From Gammaproteobacteria bacterium (GTDB lineage: Bacteria > Pseudomonadota > Gammaproteobacteria > Pseudomonadales > Halieaceae): DNA of 9,065 nt. Shown piece after piece: positions 1 to 7,925 of the stretch (position 1 is its first letter; every line of letters starts with the position of its first letter). The position numbers and the translations under genes were made by a program. The notes beneath the pieces were generated by a model. It saw only the letters and a program-made list of their open reading frames with translations, was not told the origin of the DNA and searched no databases. Location: NCBI GenBank assembly GCA_029859085.1, contig JAOUDU010000071.1:1-9065 (forward strand). The letters are read 5' to 3'.

Positions 1-565
1 CGGCAACTGCCAGAGCTGCCACAACGGCACCACCGCCCAGGGCAAGGGCAACACCCATATCCCCACTACCCAGGACTGCACGGTTTGCCATTCCACCGTA
101 GCCTGGAGGCCCGCCAATTTCAGTCATGCGGGAGTGACGGGCAACTGCCAGAGCTGCCACAACGGCTCTACAGCAACAGGTAAAAACAACGGTCACTTCC
201 AGACCACTCTCGATTGCAACAGCTGTCACACCACAAGCGGATGGACACCGAACACTTTCCGGCACAGCTCGCCCGGCTACCCCGGTCAGCACGCGGGGAA
301 CCCGGGCTGTACCGCCTGTCACACCACCAACGCACAGGCAATTCCCTGGCGTTTCGGCGCTTACGCGTCCTCCTGTGCAGGCTGTCACGCGGGAGATTTC
401 CGCCCTGGGCCACATAAGAAGTATGAAAATCCGGATGTGTCTTACACCGTGTCAGAGCTGAGGAATTGTGCCGGCGCATGCCACGTGTACACCAACTCCT
501 CCCTGACGACCATCAAGGAGTCGAGGTTCGGCGAACACCGCGTGGGGGACAGGGGCTTTGACTAG
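1..565 (+). CDS. Multihaem c-type cytochrome, C-terminal part (5' end outside window)
   Basis: The reading frame is open from base 2 and stops at TAG 563-565, giving 187 residues of the C-terminus; a GTG at 134 is internal and not the start. Six CxxCH haem-attachment motifs lie at 8-22, 77-91, 146-160, 215-229, 308-322 and 374-388. A seventh, CAGACH (CxxxCH), is at 467-484. Additional His residues, such as those in GNTHIP, NFSH, NGHF and TFRH, could be distal ligands for bis-His haems. The N-terminal part visible consists of 46-residue two-haem repeats (CQSCHNG... then C..CH..xxW.P..FxH), so the full protein probably carries many more haems upstream. It is expected to be exported and matured in the periplasm by the Ccm system, and to serve in periplasmic or extracellular electron transfer. 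No membrane anchor is visible in this part. It ends 4 bases before the ATG of the barrel gene, which suggests co-transcription. The family call is firm; the cell-surface location is inferred. Confidence 0.93.
   Translation, partial: GNCQSCHNGTTAQGKGNTHIPTTQDCTVCHSTVAWRPANFSHAGVTGNCQSCHNGSTATGKNNGHFQTTLDCNSCHTTSGWTPNTFRHSSPGYPGQHAGNPGCTACHTTNAQAIPWRFGAYASSCAGCHAGDFRPGPHKKYENPDVSYTVSELRNCAGACHVYTNSSLTTIKESRFGEHRVGDRGFD
2..277 (+). repeat. Tandem 138-bp repeat inside the cytochrome gene (two units)
   Basis: Unit 1 (2-139) and unit 2 (140-277) each encode 46 residues with two CxxCH motifs. The first 27 bases of each unit (2-28 and 140-166) are identical, while the rest has diverged at the DNA level but keeps Gly, Trp, Pro, Phe and His positions. 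Unit 1 begins at the very edge of the window, so further copies upstream are likely. Bases 278-565 are a non-repeated C-terminal module. Confidence 0.85.
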
Positions 566-569
566 GCAC

Positions 570-2294
570 ATGATTCGCGACTCCCTCCAGGTCCTGTTGG
601 GTCCACTGCTTTTGTGCGTGCTACTCGCTCTTCCCGGCGCCGGTCCGGTCACCGCGGCCGAAAACTCCGCGGCCATTGCCACGGATGATCGCCAGGAAGT
701 GGCACTCCAGCTCAAGGAAGCCGCGCGGCTGTATGGCAAAAAGGACTACGCGGCGGCGGCTGATATATACCGGCGCCTGAGTGAAACCGCCGACCCGGAA
801 CAGGCTGCCTGGGCGCTGGAGTTATTTGGCGCCTGCGTCGAGCAGATGGGTGAACGCTACGACGCCCTGGCAATTTATGACAGCTGGCTGCAGCGTTATG
901 CCGGAACAGCGGGAGAGGTGAGGGTCAGACAACGGCGCGATGCCCTGCTTACCTCCAGCGCGGCGCCGCAGGCCGCCCGCCGGGTGGCAAGCGGCAGGAG
1001 CAACGAGGCTGCGATCTTCGGCAATGCGTCGCTGATGTACCGGGGCATGCGCAGCCAGGTCGATGGCCAGGATGGCCAGACCCCGATCTCCTCGCTGGCC
1101 GGGGACCTGGATCTTCAAGTGCGGGCGCGGACCGATAGTTTCCTGTTGCGCAGTCGGGTCAGCGGTGGCTATCTCGAAGACCAGTCGGACCGGGGGGACT
1201 CGACGGGACGGGTAAGTAATCTGTACCTGGACATAACCCACGAGCCAAGCGGTGCGGAATTGACCCTGGGTCGCCAGCGGAGCACATCTTACGGCATCTA
1301 TGGTTACTTTGACGGCGCCACCTTCAGTTACCCGTTAGCCGGGTTTACCAGCCTCACGGTGATGGCCGGAACGGTGGCCAATAACAGCCAGGACGCACCC
1401 AATAGCGACCACCAGGTCTACGGCCTGGGCACCGAGCTGCATTTTCCCGACCCCGCCCTGCGGTTGCGGCTCTACGGCGTGGAGCAGACTTTCGACGGTC
1501 TTACGGAACGGCGGGCGATTGGCGGTGAGGTTTCCTGGTTCAACGATTTCTCAAATTACCTGCTGATCGCGGACTATGATCTCGAGTTCCAGGAAACCAA
1601 TAACCTGATGTTCAACGGCAACTGGAATATCACCGATGCCACCAACCTCGCATTGTCGCTGGGTTACCAGCGAAGCCCCTTTCTCAGTGCTACCAACGCC
1701 CTCATCGGCGAGTACGATGTCAGCCTGGATCAGTTGGTCAAAGGGCTGGATAACGGCACAGACATCTACGATGCCGCACTGGAAAGGACAGCCCTGAGTC
1801 AGTACGCATCCCTCGTTGTCAGCCACCAGCTGACCGATCGCCTGCGGGTGGTCGGCGAATCGTTCTACTATGAACTGAGCGACCTGCCCCAGTACGACCC
1901 CAATTTCAAGACGGCTGACTCCGACACCAATACCACCTGGGGCCTGCAATTCATTCTCGAAGACGCACTGTTTCCCGATGACAGCCTGAGCACGGGCGCT
2001 CGCTATACCATTGGTGATGTTTCCGACGGTGTCGTCTTATACATGGACGAGAAACTGCGACTGGCTGAAGACATCGACCTGATACTCAGGTTATCCGGGT
2101 CGCAACGCACCATGTCTGACTACAACCAGGATACCTACACCGTGCGTCCGGCCATACAGCTTTACTGGTATCTCAAGCCGGACCTGTTGCTGGATGCGGA
2201 GGCTGGCTATGAATGGATGTCACAGGACTTCCAATCCGAAAACTTCCAGGTAAACCAGGTTTACATGCTGCTGGGATTGCGGAAACGGTTCTGA
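570..2294 (+). CDS. Outer-membrane beta-barrel protein with N-terminal TPR-like domain
   Basis: The preferred start is ATG 570 (574 aa), 4 bases after the cytochrome stop. A TTG at 558 would overlap that stop, and neither start has a strong Shine-Dalgarno. Residues 1 to about 31 form a Sec signal peptide (MIRDSL, a Leu-rich core, then a TAA cleavage site). Residues about 43-126 are helical and TPR-like, with AARLYGKKDYAAAADIYRRL followed by a second helix pair. From about residue 146 to the end there are alternating polar/hydrophobic, aromatic-rich strands separated by Asp/Asn/Ser-rich turns, ending LGLRKRF. The terminal Phe is the usual BAM targeting signal, so this is an outer-membrane barrel of roughly 430 residues. 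TPR-plus-barrel architecture is known in exopolysaccharide export (PgaA, BcsC), and Glt machines also contain porin-like barrels. Next to a multihaem cytochrome it could be an export channel, an anchor or an electron-conduit sheath. The substrate is unknown. Confidence 0.82.
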   Translation: MIRDSLQVLLGPLLLCVLLALPGAGPVTAAENSAAIATDDRQEVALQLKEAARLYGKKDYAAAADIYRRLSETADPEQAAWALELFGACVEQMGERYDALAIYDSWLQRYAGTAGEVRVRQRRDALLTSSAAPQAARRVASGRSNEAAIFGNASLMYRGMRSQVDGQDGQTPISSLAGDLDLQVRARTDSFLLRSRVSGGYLEDQSDRGDSTGRVSNLYLDITHEPSGAELTLGRQRSTSYGIYGYFDGATFSYPLAGFTSLTVMAGTVANNSQDAPNSDHQVYGLGTELHFPDPALRLRLYGVEQTFDGLTERRAIGGEVSWFNDFSNYLLIADYDLEFQETNNLMFNGNWNITDATNLALSLGYQRSPFLSATNALIGEYDVSLDQLVKGLDNGTDIYDAALERTALSQYASLVVSHQLTDRLRVVGESFYYELSDLPQYDPNFKTADSDTNTTWGLQFILEDALFPDDSLSTGARYTIGDVSDGVVLYMDEKLRLAEDIDLILRLSGSQRTMSDYNQDTYTVRPAIQLYWYLKPDLLLDAEAGYEWMSQDFQSENFQVNQVYMLLGLRKRF

Positions 2295-2348
2295 GCCGCC
2301 CGTGTTGCTCCTCGCTGCCGCGACCTGTCGATGCCGGAATGGCCTGAT

Positions 2349-4220
2349 ATGAAGATGAAATACGGACAATTGCTTTGCTCCCTGGCGTTAAGCCTGGTCT
2401 GCGCGTGCACCGCTCTGGCGGCAGATGAGGACAGCCAGGACCAGAAAATCCAGGCCATCAAACAGCAGTCCCTGGAACTGAACCGCGACCTGACCATTCT
2501 GGAGGAGGAATTGCTGTTCCCCAGGGAATCGCGCCTGGCAGTGTTCCTGTCATTGGATACCGGGAATTTTCTTTCCCTGGGTGAGGTCGCCCTGAACATT
2601 GACGGCAACCAGGTGGCGAGCTACCGGTACACACAGAAAGAGCTGGACGCGTTGCGCCGCGGGGGCACACATCGGCTTTATATAGGCAATGTGAAAGCCG
2701 GGGAGCATCAGCTGGTCGCCGTGTTTACTGGCCAGGGTTCCGAAGGCCGTAATTACCGCGGGTCGACCGAACTTACATTCGCAAAGACCAGCGGCGCGAG
2801 CAACCTGGAGCTGAAAATCATAAACTCCGCTGACGCCGGGCAACCTGAATTTGTGTTCAAGCAGGCCCCGGACCCGCCGCGCTACCGCACCGGGCTCTTT
2901 TACTATTTCCAACAGGACTATTTCAACGCACTGACCGAGCTGATGGCAGCGCGGCAACTCGAAGAATTGGGCGCACTCGGCGACCATGCCGAACTGTTGC
3001 GCGGCGGCGCAAGTCTGTCCTACGGCATGGAGACCGCTGCCGGGCAGATATTGGAGAAGCTGCTGGCTGAGCCCGGCTCATCGTCCGACCGGGACCGGGC
3101 CTGGTTCTATCTGGGCAAACTGGCCTGGGAAAGAGGTGCCCTGGATCGCTCCGCTGCAGCCCTCGACAGGATGGCGCCCACTTACCACGGGGAACTGGCA
3201 CCGGAGGCAAACTACCTGCGCGCCTCGATCAGCCTGCGCCAGGGCAATGAACAACTGGCCGCCAGCTACGACACGCTGTTACCTGCAGATTCACCCTGGT
3301 TGTATTACCTTTTTTACAACCTGGGTGCCAGCCAGGCCGCCGGACAGGACTTGACCGGGGCGATCGACTATTTTGAGCGGGTCGTGCAGTCACCTTTGGC
3401 TACACCAGAAATGAAGGCCCTGCGCGACAAGGCGCTTACGGCATCCGGCTACGCGCACCTGGCCGCAAAAAACTACGAACAGGCGGTAGCGGACTTTGCC
3501 CAGGTGCGACTGGACAGTCCCCTGGTAGACCGCGCCTTGCTTGGCTACGGCTGGGCCTACAGCGGGACAGGTGATTACCGCTCGGCAATCGCTCCCTGGC
3601 AAGCGCTTGCGGGGCGTTCATTGATGAACGACAGCGTGCGCGAAGGGCTGCTGGCGTTACCTTATGCCCATGAAAAGCTCGGTCGGCGACGTACAGCACT
3701 GGAGCAGTATCGACGCGCGAGTGAAGTCTACGAGGCGGAATTGGCCAATGTGCAAGCTGCCGTAAAGGTGTTTCGCAACGACGAACTGTCGGTGCAACTG
3801 GATACGGCAGGCGAGACCTCGCAGGACTGGCAGAACGCACGGGGCATGTCACCCGGGGAAGACCACCTGCCGTACCTGGGCCACCTGATGACCAGGCACG
3901 ACTTCGAGCTGGTTATGCAGGAGCTGCGAGACCTGCAGACCACGGCTAATTACCTGTCGGATGCGGGCCAGCGCCTGCAAGCGCTATACGCTGCGAACGA
4001 GTCGCCGCAGGCGAGGCTGCGCGTCCAGGCCTTGCAGGAGCGCGTGCGCTCCCAGGAGAAACAGGTGCAGGCCGAGTTGCATGATACCCGGGACCGTTTG
4101 CGCGAGCTGGCTGTCGCCGAACTGTACCAGCAGGCCGACAATCTGGAGCGGGCACTGGCGCAATCCCGCCTGGCAGTGGCGAGACTGTACGAGTCAGGCG
4201 ACTCCGCGGTGCAGCGATGA
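2349..4220 (+). CDS. Periplasmic TPR protein with beta-sandwich and terminal coiled coils (GltC-like?)
   Basis: ATG 2349 is preferred (623 aa) because it begins MKMKYGQLLC, the n-region of a Sec signal peptide ending TALA|AD near residue 24. ATG 2331 would add six residues unlike a signal peptide, and ATG 2355 is also possible. Residues about 26-56 are a predicted coiled coil. Residues about 57-172 form a beta-rich, Ig/PEGA-like domain (FLSLDTGNFLSLGEVALNI, then alternating strands to EFVFKQ). Residues about 180-470 hold helical TPR-type repeats, recognisable as YFQQDYFNALTEL, AWFYLGKLAWERGALDRSAA, GYAHLAAKNYEQAVADFAQV and YGWAYSGTGDYRSAIAPWQ. The last ~95 residues are an Arg/Glu/Gln-rich coiled coil. 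There are no transmembrane helices beyond the signal peptide, so it is periplasmic. Length and position before a giant TPR protein resemble GltC of the Myxococcus Glt complex; this is inference from architecture. Its stop overlaps the next gene's start. Confidence 0.78.
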   Translation: MKMKYGQLLCSLALSLVCACTALAADEDSQDQKIQAIKQQSLELNRDLTILEEELLFPRESRLAVFLSLDTGNFLSLGEVALNIDGNQVASYRYTQKELDALRRGGTHRLYIGNVKAGEHQLVAVFTGQGSEGRNYRGSTELTFAKTSGASNLELKIINSADAGQPEFVFKQAPDPPRYRTGLFYYFQQDYFNALTELMAARQLEELGALGDHAELLRGGASLSYGMETAAGQILEKLLAEPGSSSDRDRAWFYLGKLAWERGALDRSAAALDRMAPTYHGELAPEANYLRASISLRQGNEQLAASYDTLLPADSPWLYYLFYNLGASQAAGQDLTGAIDYFERVVQSPLATPEMKALRDKALTASGYAHLAAKNYEQAVADFAQVRLDSPLVDRALLGYGWAYSGTGDYRSAIAPWQALAGRSLMNDSVREGLLALPYAHEKLGRRRTALEQYRRASEVYEAELANVQAAVKVFRNDELSVQLDTAGETSQDWQNARGMSPGEDHLPYLGHLMTRHDFELVMQELRDLQTTANYLSDAGQRLQALYAANESPQARLRVQALQERVRSQEKQVQAELHDTRDRLRELAVAELYQQADNLERALAQSRLAVARLYESGDSAVQR

Positions 4221-7200
4221 ATCGGCTGTGGCTCCTGTTGGTGGTGTTGCCGCTGAGCGCCTGCGGCGACCTTGCCGTGGTTACACAAACGCAGGAGGCT
4301 GCCCCGGCCGTGCCGCCGGCGGTAACTTTTCCTGACCAGGAGGAGCCGCCGGAGCGAGGTTCCCTCGAGGAAATGATGAAGCGCCATGCAGACGTACTGC
4401 AGGTCACCGCCAATAACACCGTCCGCTTGCAAGTGCAGCACAGTGAGGTCGATATTCATCCGGACGAAGACGAATTCGACATATTCGTGATCCAGCTTCT
4501 GCGCTCACTGCGAAAATACGAAGGGCGCGGGGGTTCCTCGGGGTTGACCCTGCAGGACCTCCAGCCGGTAACTTTACCCGACGATGACCAGAGCGTTCCT
4601 GAAACGGAGCCCGCCGCGCTGGCACAAGCTTACCGCGCTGTGCTGGAGACGAACGGTGATCCCGCGGTACGCCTGCAGGTTCAGCATCGCCTGGCGGATA
4701 TCATGTCGCTGGAAGGCGAGGCGGCCTTGTCAGGGGAAGATGGAGGCAACGCCCGGGCATACTTTGCGGAATCAATCCGGGCGTATGAAACACTCTTGCA
4801 AGGCAATCCCGATTATCCATCCAATGACCAGTTGTTGTACCAACTGGCCAAAGCCCATGCACTAAGCGGAGCGAATGACGCTTCCATGGCTGCATTGGAC
4901 CGCCTCGCTCGCGAATACCCCAATTCGCCCTATGTACCCGAGGTTGAGTTTCGCCGGGCGGAAAGCCTTTTCGCCGCGGCCGACTACGACCGCGCCGACC
5001 TGGCCTATACCCAGGTGATCGGCTACGGCGAGGTCACTCCCTACTACCGGAACGCGCTGTACATGCAGGGCTGGTCCAGGTTGAAACAGGGCGATTATCG
5101 CCGCGCGATCGAGCCATTGAGCAAGACGCTCGATCGCGTGATGCCGGCGGATAACAACATGGAGGCCATGGACCCGGGCGAGCGTGAGCTCGCCCAGGAC
5201 TGCCTGCGCGCGCTGGCGGTCATATTCAGCCAGCTTGATGGCGCGCAGTCGATAAGCCAGGCCTACGAGCAAAGGGCGCTGCCCTCTTACCAGAAACTTC
5301 TGTACCTGCAGTTGGCAGATCTCTACCTGGCGCAGGAGCGCTATGGCGACAGTGCCGAAACCTTGAAGTCCTACCTTCGCAGGTTTCCCGATTCCACCGA
5401 GGCGCCCCGGGTCCAGTTGCGGGTTATAGAATCCTACAGGGCTGGCGGTTTTGCCGGTCTGGTGGCACAGGAAAAGCTGCTCTACCTCCAACGTTTTGCC
5501 ATTGGCGGGCAGTACTGGCAGGGGATTGGGGATACCGAGCGGGCCGGGATAAGCAACTACCTGAAGCAATTTACCGGAGAACTGGCCAACTATCACCACG
5601 CGCTGGCGCAGCAACAAGCGGCACCTGGCGGCAAGCCGGCCGCGGCAAGGGAGCACTACCTGGCCGCGATAAACTACTACCGGGCGTTTATCGACAGCTT
5701 CCCGGAGGACGACCGGGTTGCCGACATGGGCTTCCTGCTTGGCGAGTGCCTGTTCGAGGTTGGCGACTACCCGGGAGCAATCAGTGCCTATGAGTGGGTG
5801 GCCTACGATGCCAGTGAAAATCAACGGGCAGCGGATGCCGCCTACGCAGCCCTGCTCGCCTATGAACGCCTGGCCCCGGAGGCAGGCACGCCGGGCGACC
5901 GCCAGCGGATTGCCAGCGAGCGCAGGTTTGCCGACACCTTCGCCATGGATCCGCGGACGCTGCCAGTGCTGGCGCACGTTGCCGACGCCCTGCTGCAGGA
6001 GGATGAGTTCAAGGAGTCCGCTGAGGTCGCAGCAGCCGTGATTGGCTGGCAGCCGGCGCCAGACGCGGGCCTTCTGACCGCCGCCCGGCTGGTACTGGCA
6101 CACAGTCTTTTTGAAATGCAGCAGTACAGCGACGCGGAGCAGGCCTACCGGGACGCGCTGGCGGGCCTGAATCCGCAGGACGGGCGCTCTGCCGAGACCA
6201 TCGAGCGGTTGGCGGCCAGTATTTACCGGCAGGGTGAAGCCGCCGCAGCTGCCGGCGACCCCAGGGAGGCGGCACAGCAGTTCGAGCGGGTAATATCGGC
6301 GGCGCCGTCATCCGCGACCCGCATCAATGCGCAGTTTGACGCGGCGCTGAACTATAAACAGGCTGGTGACCTGGAACTGGCCAACGACCTTCTGCTTGAT
6401 TTTCGCAGCCGATTTCCAGGACACGCGCTGGCCGCCTCTGTCGGGGCGAATCTGGTGAGCAACTACGAGCAGTTGGCGCGCTGGCAGGCGGCCGCCGGCG
6501 AGCTTGACCGGATTGCCGGCGAGCAGCCGCAGGCAGATCGGCAGCGCCAGGCGCTGTATCTCGCGGCCGGGTATTACGACCGTTCCGGTGCAACTGAACA
6601 GGCCGTACAACGTTATCAGGATTACGTGAATCGCTGGCCCCAACCTTTCGACGCGCAGATGGAGGCAATGAATCGACTGGCGGAGCTGTACCAGAAGGCG
6701 GGGCAATCGCGTCAGCAGCGTGACTGGTTGAACAAAATCACCTCAGCACATGACCAGGCCGGCGCGGCGCAGTCCGAGCGCTCGCTGTACCTCGCGGCTT
6801 ATTCCGCCAGCATTCTTGCCGACTATGAATATCAAAAGTTCACCGGGATCAAACTGAACTACCCGATCAAGGCGTCGCTCGACCGAAAGCGGACCGCCAT
6901 GGAGCGCGCCGTGACGGCCTATCAGAAAACCGAAGCCTACGGTGTGCAGCAGTTCAGCACGCTGGCCACCTACCGTATGGGTCGCATCTACCAGCAACTG
7001 GGTGCCGACCTGATGCACTCCGATCGCCCGGATAACCTCGACGCAATGGCACTCGAGCAATACGAGGTACTGCTCGAGGAGCAGGCCTACCCCTTCGAGG
7101 AGAAAGCCATCGCGATTTATGAAACCAACACCCGAAGAAGCCACAAGGGGACATACGATGAGTGGGTACGTAAAAGCTTTTCTGCCCTGGGAGAACTGCT

Positions 7201-7258
7201 ACCTGCGCGCTATAAGAAGCAGGAAAAAAGCGTCGGTTACAGCGGGGAGATTTACTGA
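4217..7258 (+). CDS. Large TPR-array lipoprotein (GltD/AgmU-like)
   Basis: ATG 4217 overlaps the upstream TGA (ATGA), which implies translational coupling. The N-terminus MNRLWLLLVVLPLSAC is a lipoprotein signal with lipobox L-S-A-C (Cys16). Position +2 is Gly, not the Asp that retains lipoproteins in the inner membrane of enterics, so outer-membrane sorting is expected. A Pro/Glu-rich linker (about 24-50) and a short acidic region lead into a long TPR superhelix from about residue 135 to about 900. Its repeats include QLLYQLAKAHALSG, YMQGWSRLKQGDYRRAIEPL, LADLYLAQERYGDSAETL, GFLLGECLFEVGDYPGAISA and MNRLAELYQKAGQ. The C-terminus ends in a basic tail, YKKQEKSVGYSGEIY. No enzyme motif is seen, so it is a scaffold. 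At 1013 residues it is comparable to AgmU/GltD (about 1.2 kaa), and it sits between a medium TPR protein and a small TPR lipoprotein as expected for that system. TPR and lipoprotein calls are secure; the Glt assignment is inferred. Confidence 0.85.
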   Translation: MNRLWLLLVVLPLSACGDLAVVTQTQEAAPAVPPAVTFPDQEEPPERGSLEEMMKRHADVLQVTANNTVRLQVQHSEVDIHPDEDEFDIFVIQLLRSLRKYEGRGGSSGLTLQDLQPVTLPDDDQSVPETEPAALAQAYRAVLETNGDPAVRLQVQHRLADIMSLEGEAALSGEDGGNARAYFAESIRAYETLLQGNPDYPSNDQLLYQLAKAHALSGANDASMAALDRLAREYPNSPYVPEVEFRRAESLFAAADYDRADLAYTQVIGYGEVTPYYRNALYMQGWSRLKQGDYRRAIEPLSKTLDRVMPADNNMEAMDPGERELAQDCLRALAVIFSQLDGAQSISQAYEQRALPSYQKLLYLQLADLYLAQERYGDSAETLKSYLRRFPDSTEAPRVQLRVIESYRAGGFAGLVAQEKLLYLQRFAIGGQYWQGIGDTERAGISNYLKQFTGELANYHHALAQQQAAPGGKPAAAREHYLAAINYYRAFIDSFPEDDRVADMGFLLGECLFEVGDYPGAISAYEWVAYDASENQRAADAAYAALLAYERLAPEAGTPGDRQRIASERRFADTFAMDPRTLPVLAHVADALLQEDEFKESAEVAAAVIGWQPAPDAGLLTAARLVLAHSLFEMQQYSDAEQAYRDALAGLNPQDGRSAETIERLAASIYRQGEAAAAAGDPREAAQQFERVISAAPSSATRINAQFDAALNYKQAGDLELANDLLLDFRSRFPGHALAASVGANLVSNYEQLARWQAAAGELDRIAGEQPQADRQRQALYLAAGYYDRSGATEQAVQRYQDYVNRWPQPFDAQMEAMNRLAELYQKAGQSRQQRDWLNKITSAHDQAGAAQSERSLYLAAYSASILADYEYQKFTGIKLNYPIKASLDRKRTAMERAVTAYQKTEAYGVQQFSTLATYRMGRIYQQLGADLMHSDRPDNLDAMALEQYEVLLEEQAYPFEEKAIAIYETNTRRSHKGTYDEWVRKSFSALGELLPARYKKQEKSVGYSGEIY
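5102..5195 (+). repeat. Two strong inverted repeats within the large TPR lipoprotein gene
   Basis: CGCGATCGAGC (5104-5114) and its exact reverse complement GCTCGATCGCG (5128-5138) give an 11-bp perfect stem with a 13-base loop. It extends by a G-T wobble (5103/5139) and a C-G pair (5102/5140). Thirty-five bases further, GGGCGAGC (5176-5183) pairs with GCTCGCCC (5188-5195) around a GTGA tetraloop. Both lie within coding sequence, so any role would be at the RNA level. The second is within chance expectation for GC-rich DNA; the first is less so. Confidence 0.4.
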
Positions 7259-7262
7259 CTCC

Positions 7263-7925
7263 ATGCGATGCGCCATAACCCAGTTGATATTGGTCCAGAT
7301 GCTACTGATCGGGTGCGCCGCCCAGCCCGTGGCGGTCGTAACTGACACTCGTTCAACGCCCGACGCCATCCCGGCAGCCAGCGCCGGGAGTTACGACACC
7401 AATCCTTACTTGCAGGGGCGCCAGCCGGTTCCGGTAGACGCAGAGCATCGGTTTGCGCAGGCTCAGGTTTTGCTTGAGAAGGAAGACTGGCAGGGCGCGC
7501 TGCAGGAGCTGCAGGCGCTGGCGGATTCCTACCCCAGGCTGTCCGGGATTTCTCTCGACCTCGCGCTGGTGTACCGGCAACTGGGCGACGCCGAACAGGC
7601 CGGGCCCTGGTTCCAGCGCAGCATCACTGACAATCCGGGCAATATCGGCGCCTACAACGAGTACGGCATTTTCCTGCGCGAACAGGGCCAATTTGCCGAG
7701 GCGGAGGCAATTTACCTGCTGGCACTGGCCCGATGGGAGGCCTCAGCCGATACCCATCGCAATATCGGGATTTTGTATGACCTGTACCTGGGCGACCCGC
7801 AAAAGGCGCTGCAACACTATCATCGTTACCAGGTGCTCACCGGCGCGACAGACTCCGAGGTGACCGGTTGGATCGTGGACCTGGAGGGCAGGCAGCCGCC
7901 GGGTGACGAGAGGGCACAGTCATGA
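7263..7925 (+). CDS. Small TPR lipoprotein (GltE/AglT-like)
   Basis: The frame is open from 7119, but ATG 7263 is chosen. It begins a clear lipoprotein signal, MRCAITQLILVQMLLIGC, with lipobox L-I-G-C at Cys18. It also lies just 4 bases after the previous stop, with GGGGAG (7244-7249) upstream. Starting at 7119 would bury this signal behind 48 residues overlapping the upstream gene. The product is 220 aa, and +2 is Ala, consistent with an outer-membrane lipoprotein. After a low-complexity linker (about 19-58), four TPR units follow at about 61-93, 94-127, 128-161 and 162-195. The clearest are HRFAQAQVLLEKEDWQGALQ, LALVYRQLGDAEQAGPWFQ and YNEYGIFLREQGQFAEAEAI. The fold is shared with PilF/PilW-type pilotins, but the neighbours fit an AglT/GltE-type assembly lipoprotein better. 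Its stop overlaps the start of the next gene. Confidence 0.85.
   Translation: MRCAITQLILVQMLLIGCAAQPVAVVTDTRSTPDAIPAASAGSYDTNPYLQGRQPVPVDAEHRFAQAQVLLEKEDWQGALQELQALADSYPRLSGISLDLALVYRQLGDAEQAGPWFQRSITDNPGNIGAYNEYGIFLREQGQFAEAEAIYLLALARWEASADTHRNIGILYDLYLGDPQKALQHYHRYQVLTGATDSEVTGWIVDLEGRQPPGDERAQS

Noticed and set aside
134..565. A separate 143-aa cytochrome starting at GTG 134
   Set aside because: The frame is open to the window edge with two more haem motifs and an in-register repeat upstream, so 134 is an internal codon of a larger gene.
2349..2426. Lipobox in the periplasmic TPR protein (LVCAC near residues 16-20)
   Set aside because: Position -3 is Val and -2 is Cys, a poor lipobox, whereas TALA|AD a few residues later is a standard signal peptidase I site.
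4862..6103. 413-aa open frame on the minus strand inside the large TPR lipoprotein gene
   Set aside because: It lies opposite a well-supported TPR lipoprotein, has no recognisable domain or signal, and long antisense frames are expected in GC-rich coding DNA.
7119..7262. Upstream start (ATG 7119) for the small TPR lipoprotein
   Set aside because: It would overlap the previous gene by 140 bases and place 48 unrelated residues ahead of a clear lipoprotein signal that begins at ATG 7263.
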